A stretch of 64,000 nt of DNA. It comes from Sorex araneus (Eukaryota; Chordata; Mammalia; Eulipotyphla; Soricidae). Below, piece after piece: positions 47,138 to 58,519 of this stretch (within the stretch, counting starts at the first letter, position 1; each line of letters opens with the position of its first letter). The notes beneath the pieces are model-generated. The model made no database searches, was not told where the DNA came from, and saw only the letters and a program-made list of their open reading frames with translations. Where the stretch lies: NCBI RefSeq assembly GCF_027595985.1, contig NC_073304.1, positions 48,153,137 through 48,217,136 on the forward strand, given 5' to 3'. The position numbers and the translations under genes are program-made.

Positions 47138-47299
47138 ACAAGTGACAAGTGATTCTTTATATATAGAATTTGGGGGTCAGAAAGAAGTGCAATGAGTACA
47201 TCACCTGCTTTGTATGAGGGAGACTTGGATTTTATTCCCCGTAGTTTGAATGAACCCTCGAGCAATTACAATAATGACCTGTAAGAACAGAGCCACAGT

Positions 47300-48254
47300 T
47301 TTGCCAGCACCATTTGTTGAAGAGGCTTTCCTTGCTCAGTTCACATTTTTTGCTCCCTTATCACAGATTAGATGATCATATATTTGAGGGTGTATGTCAG
47401 GATATTCAATCCTGTTCCATTGCTCTGTGACTCTGCCTTTTTTCCAGTACCATGCTGTTTTTATTATTACTGCTTTGTAGTAGAGATTGAGGTTGGGGAG
47501 GGTGATTTATCCCATATTCTTTTTCCCAAGAGTTGCTTTAGCTATTCGTGGGGGCTTATTGTTCCATTATGAACTTCAGGAGTGTTCACTCCATTTCTTT
47601 GAAGAATGTTATAAGTATCCTTATAAGGATCATATAGAATGTGTACAATGCTATTTTGACAATGTTAATTCTCCCAATCCATGAGCAGGGATATCTTTCC
47701 ATTTCCTCGTGTCCTCTATCATTTCTTGAAGTAGTGTTTTGTAGTTTTCTTTGTATAAGTCCTTTACCTCCTTAGTTAAGCTGATTCCTAGGTACTTGAT
47801 TTCTGACACACGATTGTGAACGGGATTGCTTTCTTCATGTCACCTTCTTCTCTCTTGTATAGCCACAGCTTGGAAACTGGCCTCACATGCTGGGGAAAAG
47901 GCAGCTCAGATATGGAGGGGAATGCCAAATAGAGGATGTTGGGGGGACCCATTTGAGTTGGAAGATGCAAACTAAGAGTAGACTATACAGCGAACATGAA
48001 GGCCACTCAATACCTCTATTGCAAACTACAACATCCAAAAGGAGAGAGAACAAAAGGGAATGCCCTGCCTCAGAGGCAGGGTGGGTTGGTGGGGGATGGG
48101 GTGGAGGTGGTGAGAGGGATACTGGGATCATTGGTGGAGGTGAATGGGCACTGGTGGAGTGTGGGTAAACGATCACTATATGAGTGAAATGCAAACACAA
48201 AAGTTCATAAGTTTGTAACTGTACATCACAGTGATTCTCTAATTTTAAAAAAAA
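47300..48254 (+). mobile_element. L1 with inverted 5' part and 17-bp TSD
   Basis: AAGAACAGAGCCACAGT flanks the element at 47283-47299 and 48255-48271. The left part (47300 to about 47840) is L1 ORF2 in minus orientation ('ccagcaccatttgttgaaga', 'ctttgtagtagagattgagg', 'attcctaggtacttgatttc'). The right part (about 47840-48254) is L1 3' UTR in plus orientation, ending 'gggcactggtggagtgtggg', 'cacagtgattctc' and A10. The two parts are not contiguous in L1: the end of ORF2 was lost at the junction. It is a twin-primed insertion lying only about 120 bp from the RTE. Confidence 0.92.
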
Positions 48255-48271
48255 AAGAACAGAGCCACAGT

Positions 48272-48955
48272 AGCCTCAGATTATTGACAAGGGAAACCCA
48301 AAAACAAAAAACAAACAAAGAAAAAAAGGAAAGAAAAGAGAAAAATGGTAGAGTTAGATGTGGCTAAAAATAGAGATAAGGAAAGGGGTGCAATAAATTA
48401 GGAGAAAGAGAAAATTAGCTCTATCTCATGGTAAGAACTTTGCATCAAGCTGGGTTCACAAATAGACCTATTCCTAGAGTTTTACTTCTGGAACTCAGAA
48501 TTCACATTTGGATTCAGGGTCATTTGAGTCAGGGATTCTATTCTTTGTTAGAAAAATTTGGGATTTTCTAACATTTCTAGCAAGTGTTTAAATTGCTAAT
48601 TATCTCATCATTTGCTGTTTGTAATGAGATTTCAATGAACTGTCTTAAGAAAAACAAAAGCAAAGTGAACATTTTGAATTTAGATATAATCCCTACTTTT
48701 TCCCTCCCCCCACCTTCATCCTTTTCTTTCCCTCTCTCATCAAAAGTTTTAATAGGACTAATATATTAAGAAGCATTAAAATATTTTCAAGAGCTCTTCT
48801 TCTGTGTGTGAATATATTGTTAGTGTTCTGCTCATGAAAATTTTAAAACATGGTGAAAGAGAAAACATAGGACATAGATGATCTATAAATTTGGTAAGTA
48901 AACAACTGAAAGTTGATTATTTCTGGCTGTATTAAATATTCAGTGTTTTTATGGT
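48272..48955. other. No recognisable feature
   Basis: An A/G-rich low-complexity stretch at 48298-48350; the rest is unclassified. Confidence 0.4.
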
Positions 48956-48967
48956 GATGATAATGAC

Positions 48968-49115
48968 AATAGTAGTTAACATTTATTAAGTACTTTCTGC
49001 CTGTGACATTATGCACAGGACTTGACAAATCATTTTATCCTCAATTTTTATCTGTTAGATAGTGGTTTTCTAGTGAACTACCATGCATGGGTGGAGATAG
49101 AACCAGAATGTACAT
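48968..49115 (+). mobile_element. MIR fragment
   Basis: 'gtagttaacatttattaagt', 'actttctgcctgtgaca', 'aatcattttatcctcaa' and 'ggtggagatagaaccagaat' follow the MIR plus strand. Confidence 0.7.
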
Positions 49116-49525
49116 AATCTTACAATTCTTTGTTATAAATACTTCCACTATTCATATACACAATCATTTAAACGCTGAGTTGAATGATTCTAGTACACTT
49201 AGCAATCACCAGAGAATCCTGAACAACAGAGACATTGCTGCAGATATAAATCCAGTGTTCACAAACCCAGTTTTATTCTGGTCCAGAGCCAACACTTAGA
49301 TTTATGCACACCTTTCTAATCATGGAGCAAGCTTTCATTGTTAATTGGGGAAAAACATGTGGGAATACAAAGATATTTCAGATATTTTTTGCATTCAGAT
49401 AAATTTATTTAGTGAGAGTGTTTAGGGAGCACTTGAATTTTCCATATTTTTTAATAAAAAGCAAATATCTGTATTAAACATGATCTTCACATGAACCTCT
49501 TTGATAAACAATCACCATGTTATTT
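49116..49525. other. No recognisable feature
   Basis: Unclassified AT-rich DNA. Confidence 0.4.
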
Positions 49526-49541
49526 TGCTACAGAATGTTCT

Positions 49542-49752
49542 TTTTTATTTTTATTTTTTATTTTATTTATTTATTTATTTATTTTTTTGCTTTTTGGGTC
49601 CCACCCGGCATTGCACAGGGGTTACTCCTGGCTCTGCACTCAGGAATTACCCCTGGCACTGCTCAGGGGACCATATGGGATGCTGGGAATCGAACCCGGG
49701 TCGGCCGCGTGCAAGGCAAACGCCCTACCCGCTGTGCTATTGCTCCAGCCCC
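49542..49752 (-). mobile_element. Young SOR-like SINE with 16-bp TSD
   Basis: (ATTT)n/T-rich tail, 'gctttttgggtcccacccgg', 'gaatcgaacccgggtcggcc', 'gctattgctccagcccc'. TGCTACAGAATGTTCT at 49526-49541 and 49753-49768 is perfect. One of the closest copies to the family consensus. Confidence 0.96.
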
Positions 49753-49768
49753 TGCTACAGAATGTTCT

Positions 49769-52385
49769 GAAGATAATCTTTTTACATTTAACATGAGTCT
49801 GAATGGTAGTGAAAATTGAAGAAATTATTAAATATGGATTGATCCCCCATTAAGGGTTATCTTTCAGCACATTTTGTTCTAATTTCTGTCCTAATTTGTT
49901 GGATAACATTGGATTATCCTTGCTCCTCCTGCAAGGAGCTTAAGTTCATTGAGCTACTCCCACAACAGTGCCCCTGAGGCACATCAAATTCAATCAAGCA
50001 CTAATAATTCTATATTGCTTTTCTCTTTTCTTTATGTCATTTGCATGGTTTATTTAGCAATGTCCTTTTTGTATATACACAGAAAGACAGTTAATGCTAT
50101 GCTTTGTAACATGGGAATTAATTGACTTCAAAATAATATTTACTCCTGGCATACATATTTACTTGACTTAAGCCTCAGTTGCCCTTAGTTCCTAGCACCC
50201 CAAAAGCAGGGTCCCAACGAGGGACTAGATGGACCCAGGGCAAGCTGTGAGCTACTCTGGCATTGAAATGGGCCTGGCCAAGCACCACAATACTTAACTA
50301 TAAGTGAAGAGGACAGAACAAATTCTGTCATCATCCAAAAAGAGGTAACTGAATAAGGACCCTGCTGGGGTTATGAAAGACTAACCAGGCCTGAGGACTG
50401 TGTTCTGGAATATATAGTGAGATGTCCCCAGGAAGTGCCAAACTTTAAGATATATTATATATATATATAATATCTTTTACTGTGTTCATACAAAATGACA
50501 TTACTAGAAATATAAGAAGTAAATTTACTGTGATTGGTAAAATGTATTACTAGCTGAAGAAAATAGAAAAAAAATACACCCTGGGTGGAATCCTGCCCTT
50601 GACTTGAGCAGATCTCCTAGCAATCTGGAGTGCTGAACCCTCAAATGAAATTGTGTCCTTGAGTTAATCTCCTAGAGGAGTGACTTTACCTCTGTTTGTT
50701 TTTATGATAATGTTCAGCCCCACCTTTGTGTATCACAACCCTTCATGATTGCTATATCACTGTATCACTGCCATCACTGGACCACTCATTGCGCCAACCA
50801 GTGGCCCCACAATCTCTGAGTGTCCCACTGCACCATTTCTTTGGAAACTCACACTTATTCACGTTTTTTAAATTTTACTATAAGCCTTTCTGCGTATCTT
50901 TCAAGAAACTTATGTGCAGAGTTTTGAACCCAAGAAAAAATGCTGAGTTATAATCATGAATTTAAAATCAGCATGTATATGGCAGTGTATTCAAAAATTC
51001 CAAAGATTTACATGCTATGTAAAATTAATGAAATGATAACAGAATATTATAGTAATTTTCTTCCAGTGCCTATGCACCCTAACTCAGTATTTCTTGGCTC
51101 ATAAATAAAGTACTTTTTCTATAGAGTTTATTATTTCAATCTAATCTTAAAAAATTACAATTAAGTAAAATTGATAAAAATCATAAACATTACATAACAG
51201 ACATCTATTCTGATATCACAGCTATTGGAGTTTATGAGATATCAGCCAAGAAAGATCTTTGAAAATTCAAGCATTGCATAAATGTTAGTAAAATAAAATC
51301 TCAAAGGTGAAACCTCATAACAACTTAACTTCTATCCATTACTTTCAAGTTATCAATTTAGCTTTACAAAACTTGATCACCACTCCATCTGCTATCAACT
51401 ATTATTAAGGAAAAATATTTCTCTATAAGGAGAAATTTATATGTGACTATTCTTCAGCTTTAAAAAACTTTATATCATTAAGGAGTCATTATTAACTTAA
51501 TACAGATTATTATATTCTCATTGAGATTTTATATATCTATATCTGTCTATTCGCATATGTACTTGGAAAGGAGATCTGTATATTTAAAACTTTTACATTT
51601 TTGGTATCATGATTTTCAACAATGTTAATGTAGGGTTTCATGTATACCACTCCCTCTACTAGAGTGCTACCCCACTCCAAGCCAACAGTCCCCCACAATG
51701 GTAAACTCAGTTCTGAGATTCTATTTTAATAAGAGTTATATGTATGTATGAACATATATATAATATTTAGACAACGGTGTGATGTCTATTATTTCAAAAT
51801 ACCTAGGATGAAAAATGTGGGCAAAAGGCATAGAAAAATTGAGATTGATTTGTTGCTAATCATGATCATAGCAGACCATGTGCATTGGTACATGGATTTT
51901 ATTTACTTGATAAAAAGTCTTAATGTATTTGAATATATTTATTTAAAAAAGCTTAAGAAAACTCATCTTGTAATAATCAAAGAATTGTAGAACAATTTTA
52001 GTGGTTACATCATTAATGGTCGAGAGGATATACAGTTAAAATACCCACAGTTACAGATCTCATTGATTAATTTGTTTCCCATTCCAGTCCAATCTACTCT
52101 CACATCACTTTCAGAATGGTATTCGAAACATTAAATTAGTTCATGAAATTCTAGTGATTAAAATACTTTTTTTGATACAACACCACCTATAGAATACAAT
52201 TAGCATTTTTTCCTTTGGTAACTGCATAAGCATTTTGGTCATGTTTTTTACAACCAGAAATGGAAAATTTCTGAATAGTATAAACATTTTAGGTCCCTCT
52301 TTTTATCTCCAGCATGATTGCAAAATATACAGGAGCAGAGAAATCTGTCACAGTGATTGGCACATTTTCTGGCATATGGTAGGTA
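49769..52385. other. No gene or confident repeat
   Basis: About 2.6 kb of AT-rich DNA, the longest stretch here without a named repeat. There is a short AT-dinucleotide run at about 50450-50470. 50748-50780 ('atcactgtatcactgccatc') might be the tail of a minus-strand RTE-tailed SINE, but the rest of that SINE is not visible. Confidence 0.4.
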
Positions 52386-52390
52386 CTCAA

Positions 52391-53114
52391 ATTTTTTGTT
52401 TGTTTTTGAACCACACCTGGAAGTGTTCAAAACTTACTCCAGATTCTAGAGATGAAGTCATGAAATTTGCTTATAAATGGATAGACATGGAAAGTATCAT
52501 GTGAAATGAGTCAGAAAGAAAGGGACAGACATGGACAGCATTCTTTTGTGGAGTATAGAATAACATCACATGAGGTTGACATCCAAGACAGTAGATACAA
52601 GGGTCAGGGGGATTGCCCCATAGCTGGAAGACTGCTTCATGAGTGGAGGGGAGAAGGCAGATGGAATAGAGAAGGGATCACTAAGAAAATGATGGCTGGA
52701 GGAACCAACTGGGATGGGAGATGCATGCTGAAAGTAGATAATGGACCAAACATGATGACAATCTCAGTGTCTGTGTTGCAAGACATAATGCCCAAAAGTA
52801 TAGTATGGGGAATATTGTCTGCCATAGAGGAAGGGGGAGGGTGAGAAAGGTGGGGTATACCCAGGATGTTGGTGGTAGGGAATGTGCACTGGTGGAGGGA
52901 TGGGTGTTTGATCATTGTGAGACTGTAACCCAAACATGAAAACTTGTAACTGTCTCACGGTGATTCAATAAAATTAAAAAAAAAACTTACTCCAGATTCT
53001 GAGTTCAAGGATCATTTCTGAGAGTCTCAGGGGACCATATGGGGTTCCAGGGATTAAACCCAGTTCAGTTATGTGCAAGGTAAGCGCCCTATATGCTATA
53101 CTACTGCTTAGGCC
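52391..53114 (-). mobile_element. SOR-like SINE split by an L1 insertion
   Basis: Left piece 'ttgaaccacacctggaagtg' to 52447 and right piece from 53002 ('ctcaggggaccatatggggt', 'gggattaaacccagttcag', 'actactgcttaggcc') together make one inverted SINE. The L1 at 52448-52984 separates them. Confidence 0.85.
52448..52984 (+). mobile_element. L1 3' end nested in a SINE, with 17-bp TSD
   Basis: Begins with the last codons of ORF2 (VMKFAYKWIDMESIM, then a stop in place of the usual L-S codon). It continues through 'atgagtcagaaagaaaggg', the 3' UTR and 'gcactggtggagggatgggt', ending 'ggtgattcaataaaattaaa' plus A. AACTTACTCCAGATTCT at 52431-52447 and 52985-53001 is the TSD. It gives the plus-strand reference for the other L1 3' ends. 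Confidence 0.95.
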
Positions 53115-53399
53115 TTGATATTCAGTTTTTTATAGGTGAAATTATTGTGAAATATAAGCAGATTATATAAGTAAGTTGATGAATGGCTGGCTTAAGTAAT
53201 AATGATGTGACAATTTTTACTTATTTTATTCCCACTGTATAATCCCACTAAATGATACTTTGGAGATTTTTATAATTAAATTAATGATCAAACATACCTT
53301 TTGGAAAGTATTTCTACTAACATATTATTCTCAATAGATAGTAGCCTGGTGATATTATCAATACAAGATTATATAAATTTAGTATATAGTCATCATAAT

Positions 53400-54290
53400 A
53401 AAACTAAACAACACTGGTACTTCACCACAAACAATAAAATAAACACTTTAATTGACTTCTCAAAAATAAAAACTTTTGTTCATTCAAGAACTCTATCAAG
53501 GGGATAGAAAGATACAGAATGGGAGTAAAATTTTGCAAATCATATTTCTGAAAAGAGCCTCATATAGAATTTCACTAGTTTAACAACATAAAAACACAGT
53601 TTTAAAAATGAACATAATATCTGAATAAACTTTTTTCCAAAATAGATGTGTAATTTGTCAACAAATAAATGAAAAGGTCCTTGCAGTAGCCATTAGGGAA
53701 ATCCAAATAAAACCCATACTGAGATCTCATTTTAAATTTACTAGGATAGCTACAATGAAAAATAAAAGAATATTTAAAATATTTAAAAATAAATATTGAT
53801 TAGAAAGTGGAGAAATTAGAATATGCATATCTTACTGAAGGAATGTGAAATTCTACAACCACTGTCAACAACAGTTTGCCAGTTTATTAATAAGTTAACA
53901 TAGAACTAACATGTCATTCATTCATTTCATTTCCAGAATTATAAATAAATATTCAAACAGAAACTTGCACATAAATGTCCATAAAGTATTAGTCACAAGA
54001 ACCAAAAGAATGAAGCAATCCAAGTGTCTACTAACTAATGACAGAATAAAGAAACGTGATATTATATACATTAGAACATCATTTATTCCTTCAAAAGAAT
54101 GTAGTTATGATACATACTACAACATGGATGAATCTTAAAAACATTATTCTCAGTGAAATAGATAGACAAAAATGGTTCCATGTTATGTGGTTCTATTTTT
54201 TTGAAATATGTAAAATGGGCAAATCCATAGAAACTAAAGTATATCAGTGGTTGTCAGGGACTGGGGGAAGGAGGAAGGTGGAGAAAATCT
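53400..54290 (+). mobile_element. Old L1M, ORF2 end to 3' UTR
   Basis: 'gcaaatcatatttctgaaaa', 'agccattagggaaatccaaa', 'aacccatactgagatctcat', 'actaggatagctacaatgaa', 'catactacaacatggatgaa' and 'gtggttgtcagggactgggg' are successive segments of mammalian L1M ORF2 and 3' UTR. Ancient, no open frame. Confidence 0.85.
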
Positions 54291-54339
54291 TATGTGCATT
54301 TTATAAAAATACAAATGCTGCATTCCAAGCTAACTTACA

Positions 54340-54437
54340 GAGATTCTATTGTGGGTCACTGGCATGGAGCCCAGGAATATGTATGGGCAATAGGTGATCG
54401 GATGCAGGTGGTCTTGGAACACACTTTGAGAAACCCC
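54340..54437 (+). mobile_element. MER5-like DNA transposon, 3' part
   Basis: 'gagcccaggaatatgtatgg', 'gatcggatgcaggtggtctt', 'aacacactttgagaaacccc' match the end of MER5A. Confidence 0.65.
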
Positions 54438-54804
54438 AGTATACTGTTTCTATAGGTGTCTAAATTATTTCCGTTTTAAAAGCTTTCTGCCACACAATTT
54501 CACACAGAAAAAAAAATTCTCCAGAAACATCACAGATTGCTCTTCAAAAGTTCCCACTTCCTAAGAAAGAAAAGTGTTAACTTTAAGTGGTATTTCTCTA
54601 AGACTTGATTGCATAAGCATATACAGTTTTCTTAAATCTAAAGTCAGAGGCCCATAGTTTGGTCAAGGCTCATGTCTCCTATGCCCTAGATACAATGTAT
54701 TTCATAATTTCAACATCTTTCTTGCTATTTGCCTCTTTCCTTGCAGCCTAAAACCATTTCTGTACACATTTCTGTGTTTTAACAAGGAACTTCTTTAGAC
54801 CTCT

Positions 54805-56678
54805 ACTTGTATCACTTGTCATCCCATTGATCTTCGATTTTTTGAGTAGGCACCAATAATGTCTCCATTTGTCCCTGTCGAGTGCTAGTGTAGCCCAATG
54901 TTATCTGCTCCATCCAGGAACAGGTAGAGCCTCAAACTGTTTGTTCAAGGTTTTAACGAAGAAGTTTGACCATCTCATTGGTGGGTGGTCACGCGGTCTT
55001 GACGTCCTGTGGAATCCAGTCGGTAACAGCTCTAGTCCAGCCGTCATCTCTGAATAGCATTACATGACTGGCCCATCTGATATTTGATGCCTTGGCAAAT
55101 GAGACAGCATCCCTGATTCTTGACCGTCGATGGAGGTCGGAACTCCGGATTCCTTCTCTCACTTGAGTGAGACGTGATACTCCTAGCATAGCTCTTTTGA
55201 TTCCTCTTTGGGATACCCTAATAGTGTTCTCATCCTGTTTTCATAGGGCCCAGGTCTCTGAGGCATATATTAGTGCAGAAAGAACAGTGGAGTCGAAAAG
55301 ATGTGCCTGGAGCCAGAGGTTCTTCGTCCTCTTAACCACTTCTTCGCTGCTCTTGAAGGCGTTCCATGCTGCTCTCTTCCTCCTGTGCAGTTCTGGTGCC
55401 AAGTTGTTCCTCATGTTGAGTTCTCGACCCAGGTACACATAGCTGCTGCATTTGGAGATGTTCATTCCATTGAGAGCAAATGGAATGTCAGGGATTAGTT
55501 TGTTTTTCATGAACATTGTCTTGCTGAGATTCAGCTGCAGTCCGACCATTCCACACTTGCAGTCAAAGTCAGCCAGCATTTGTGCCGCTTGGTTAATGTT
55601 TGGTGTTATTAGAACAATGTCATCAGTGAAGCAGAGATGGTGTAGTTACCAATTGTCTATCTTCACTCCTATTCCTTCTCACTCCATGATATTCTCAAGG
55701 GTGGCACTAAAGAGTTTTGTTGAAATGTGCCAAACCCCTCTCTTTAAGTCAATAATCACTTCCTTGTAGAATGGTGAGATCCTGGTGTGAATCCATAATA
55801 CAGCTCACAGAGGATCTTGATGTATTGAGTTTGAACATCCTGTTTGGCTAGAGCTTCGATGACCGCTTCAGTCTCAATAGAATCAAAGGCCTTCTCTAAA
55901 TGGATGAACGTTAGACAGAGTTGCATCTTGAACTCTCGCGAAACTTCAATGAGTTTGGTTACTGTGTGGATATGGTCAATTGTGCTGAATCCTTTTCAGA
56001 ACCCAGCTTGCTCGCATGGTTTTCCTTTGTCTAGTGTTCTGCCTATTCTATTCAGGATGACTCAAGTGAACAACTTGTAGACGACGGACAACAGGCAGAT
56101 TGGGCGATAGTTGCTGATATCTTGCATGTCTCCCTTCTTGTACGACAGAACGGACCTACTCGTTTTCCATTGGGATGGAACCTTGCATTTGGACAGGTAG
56201 CGTGTGAAGAGCCGAGCCAGTGTATTGATAAGTTTTGGCGGCAAATTCTTCAGATGTTTGGGTCTGACCTTGTCTGGACTGGGTGCTGTATGCGTCTTTA
56301 CCAACAAAATGGCATGTCGGATTTCGGATGGGAGGACGTTGGGAATGACATATCCATCCTGCAAATTTGTTATGTGGGCAGGTAGACATGGCTGTCAAAG
56401 AGATCTGAGTAGAAGTCATGGATAATCCTCTCCATTGCCTTTCTGGAAGATGTGATAGATCCATCAGGATGTCGAAGGGCAGTCATCTTGGTCTTGTAGT
56501 TGGCAAAGGACAGGTGGGCATTGCAATACACTTCCTGGCTTTTGCTGCATCAGTAAACACTGCAGCTTTTCACTCTTTGAGGTCTTCCTATATTGCTTCT
56601 CCACACATCTTTTTAAGCTTGGATATTAGCTTGTAGTTGCCTGAGGCTCGTGCTAAACCATGTTGACGAATGAGCTTG
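54805..56678 (-). pseudogene. RTE-clade LINE, 5'-truncated, minus strand
   Basis: The 3' terminus is at the left ('acttgtatcacttgtcatcc', 'gatcttcgattttttgag'). The reverse transcriptase region extends right to about 56678, where the element is truncated upstream of the RT domain. AGACCTCT at 54797-54804 and 56679-56686 is a likely 8-bp TSD. Minus-strand pieces read [27 protein letters not shown]-type [16 protein letters not shown] (as [15 protein letters not shown]), MLADFDCKCGMVGLQLNLSK and YASETWAL followed by a stop at 55243-55241. Beyond that stop the frame continues (RWASHVMLFRDDGWTRAVTD). Shifts and small deletions, for example around 55680-55750, remove the catalytic-box region from any open frame. 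Unlike the other two RTEs it is not inverted. Confidence 0.9.
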
Positions 56679-56686
56679 AGACCTCT

Positions 56687-56805
56687 CCTTAAAACCACAA
56701 AAAAGGTAAGATCCTTGAGTAGTCAGTGGGTGTTTTCTATCTCACTCTATCCTATTTTCCACTTTCTACCAAAATCCTGTTTTAATTCTTAGAGCAATGG
56801 ATTTT
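56687..56805. other. Flank of the RTE insertion
   Basis: Short unclassified stretch between the RTE TSD and a MIR. Confidence 0.4.
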
Positions 56806-56945
56806 TAAAAATTCTATTCTACTATAAAGTAGAGAATCTGTGGGGAGCTAGGTGATTTGTTCAAGATTTTATGACTAGTAAATGTTAAGTAAAAACCAGT
56901 CAAGTTAGATCTCTAGAACTCAGGTTCTGAAATAATTCAAGTTAC
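56806..56945 (+). mobile_element. MIR fragment
   Basis: 'ggggagctaggtgatttgtt', 'caagattttatgactagtaa', 'ctctagaactcaggttctga' follow the 3' half of MIR. Confidence 0.55.
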
Positions 56946-57385
56946 AATAAATTCTATTAGGAGAAGAGGAGCTTTGTGCTAGATTCACCGCTGCTTTCCC
57001 CGAGTCTTCTAGAGCAGTTATCATAACTAACACTCCATGCATATTTATGGAACCAGTCAGAATAAAAATTGTAGGCAAAGCTCAGAGTATAAGAAATCAA
57101 AGGAAGAAAACCTAGGTTGAATGGTCTTCACTCATTTAGAAATGTAGAAGTTTATAACTTTTTCAACTTAAGTAGTCATCACCACTTGGAAGCTACTATT
57201 GTTCCAGGAAGCTTTGTTAGGTTGTAATTGGAAACATTTTTATGAAATCTTGGAAACCTCTAGTCTGAGATATCTTACATCTACATTGCTGTGTCTGGAA
57301 AAGTTTCAGGAAAAAAATAAAGAATACAAATTTTGATATTTTTGTTCTTTGATGAGTGGTATTCTAAAAATAAGAGAGAATAAAT
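56946..57385. other. No recognisable feature
   Basis: Unclassified AT-rich sequence. Confidence 0.4.
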
Positions 57386-57637
57386 TTTAAAAATATATAT
57401 TTTTAATGAATCACCATGAGATACAGTTACAGACTTACAAATTTTCATGATTACATTTCAGCTATACAATGATTGAGTACCCATCCCTCCACCAGAGGCC
57501 ATCCTCCACCATCAATGTTCCCCGTATCCCTCCTGCCGCCCCTACCCCATCTCCCCTCTGCCTCTGTGGCAGGCACATTCCGTTTCACTCATTCTCTCTC
57601 CTTTTTGGGTGCTATAGTCTTTGATACCATATTTATT
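57386..57637 (-). mobile_element. L1 3' end
   Basis: 'aatgaatcaccatgagatac', 'acccatccctccaccagagg', 'ctctgcctctgtggcaggca' and 'ttttgggtgctatagtc' are the L1 3' UTR in reverse, 5'-truncated. Confidence 0.88.
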
Positions 57638-57639
57638 TC

Positions 57640-57804
57640 TTTGGTTTTGAATCATAACTGGTGGTGCTCAGGGACTATTCCTAGCTCTGTGCTCAAGGTT
57701 TCTTCCTGGCCATTCTTAGGGGATCTTGTGGCACCAGGAATTGCACCAGCAACAGCCACATGCAAGGCAATTGCCTCACTTCCTGTATTTTTTCTCTGGC
57801 CCTG
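57640..57804 (-). mobile_element. SOR-like SINE, minus strand
   Basis: 'ggttttgaatcataactggt', 'tctgtgctcaaggtttcttc', 'ccacatgcaaggcaattgcc', 'tattttttctctggccc'. It abuts the truncated L1. Confidence 0.75.
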
Positions 57805-58327
57805 ACAACACATTTAAAAACCAAAGCTAGTAAGGCATATTTTTCACATTTGAATCATTTTTCTTTTCATTCTATTTTATTGATAGCAAAACAATTATTT
57901 TACCTGTTTGCTTAGGGCAATAATTCATAATTATTTGCTTATCCTAAGCAATTGAAAGTTAAATACTCTAAACATTTTCTCCCCATTATAGAGAAACAAA
58001 TGAAAGGATGAACATCATAATTTTTTTTAAAAAGAAAATGAATTTAGTTCACTGGACTGTAAAATCTAATTTGCAAAGTTTGTTTGCTTCCATCATCTTA
58101 TTTGAGATATTTGTTCATATTTAATTCAGCTCCTGAACTGCGCAGTATGTTAGATGAGGGAGCTATAAGAGATGAAACTGAGTCTTCTCTGCCATTAAGA
58201 TCTTGTAGTTTCATTTCGTAATGTTTTACCATATCTAGACAATCTCAAGCTCTCTCTTAGAGCAACACCTCATTATATACGTGCAAGGAGCATCTAAAAT
58301 ATTGCTCAAAGTACAAAATATCTTCTT
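57805..58327. other. No recognisable feature
   Basis: Unclassified AT-rich DNA. Confidence 0.4.
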
Positions 58328-58335
58328 TTACTAAC

Positions 58336-58511
58336 TTTTTTTTTTTTGCTTTTTGGGTCACACCCGGCGATGCACAGGGGTTATTCCTGGCTCTGCACTC
58401 AGGAATTACCCCTGGTGGTGCTCAGGGGACCATATGGGATGCTGGGATTTGAACCCGGGTCGGCCGCGTGCAAGGCAAATGCCCTACCCGCTGTGCTATC
58501 GCTCCAGCCCC
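58336..58511 (-). mobile_element. Young SOR-like SINE with 8-bp TSD
   Basis: Close to consensus: 'gctttttgggtcacacccgg', 'gggatttgaacccgggtcgg', 'gctatcgctccagcccc'. TTACTAAC at 58328-58335 and 58512-58519. Confidence 0.95.
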
Positions 58512-58519
58512 TTACTAAC

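Larger units (their letters stand above)
45988..47152 (+). mobile_element. RTE-clade LINE, 5'-truncated with inverted 5' part, 12-bp TSD
   Basis: One insertion bounded by TTCTTTATATAT at 45976-45987 and 47153-47164. The right part (46319-47152) is in plus orientation and ends with 'gcgacgttactggcacctcc', 'gagcaaatcgaagatcaacg' and an (ACAAGTGAT)-type tail without poly-A. The left part (45988-46318) is the immediately upstream stretch of the same element in opposite orientation. The two breakpoints are nearly contiguous in the element: the inverted part ends in residues GVKI and the direct part resumes with QLHHLC. This is the signature of twin priming during retrotransposition. Confidence 0.92.

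Noticed and set aside
50748-50780. Isolated RTE-type tail ('atcactgtatcactgcc')
   Set aside because: Too short, and the adjoining SINE or RTE sequence is not recognisable, so not listed as an element.
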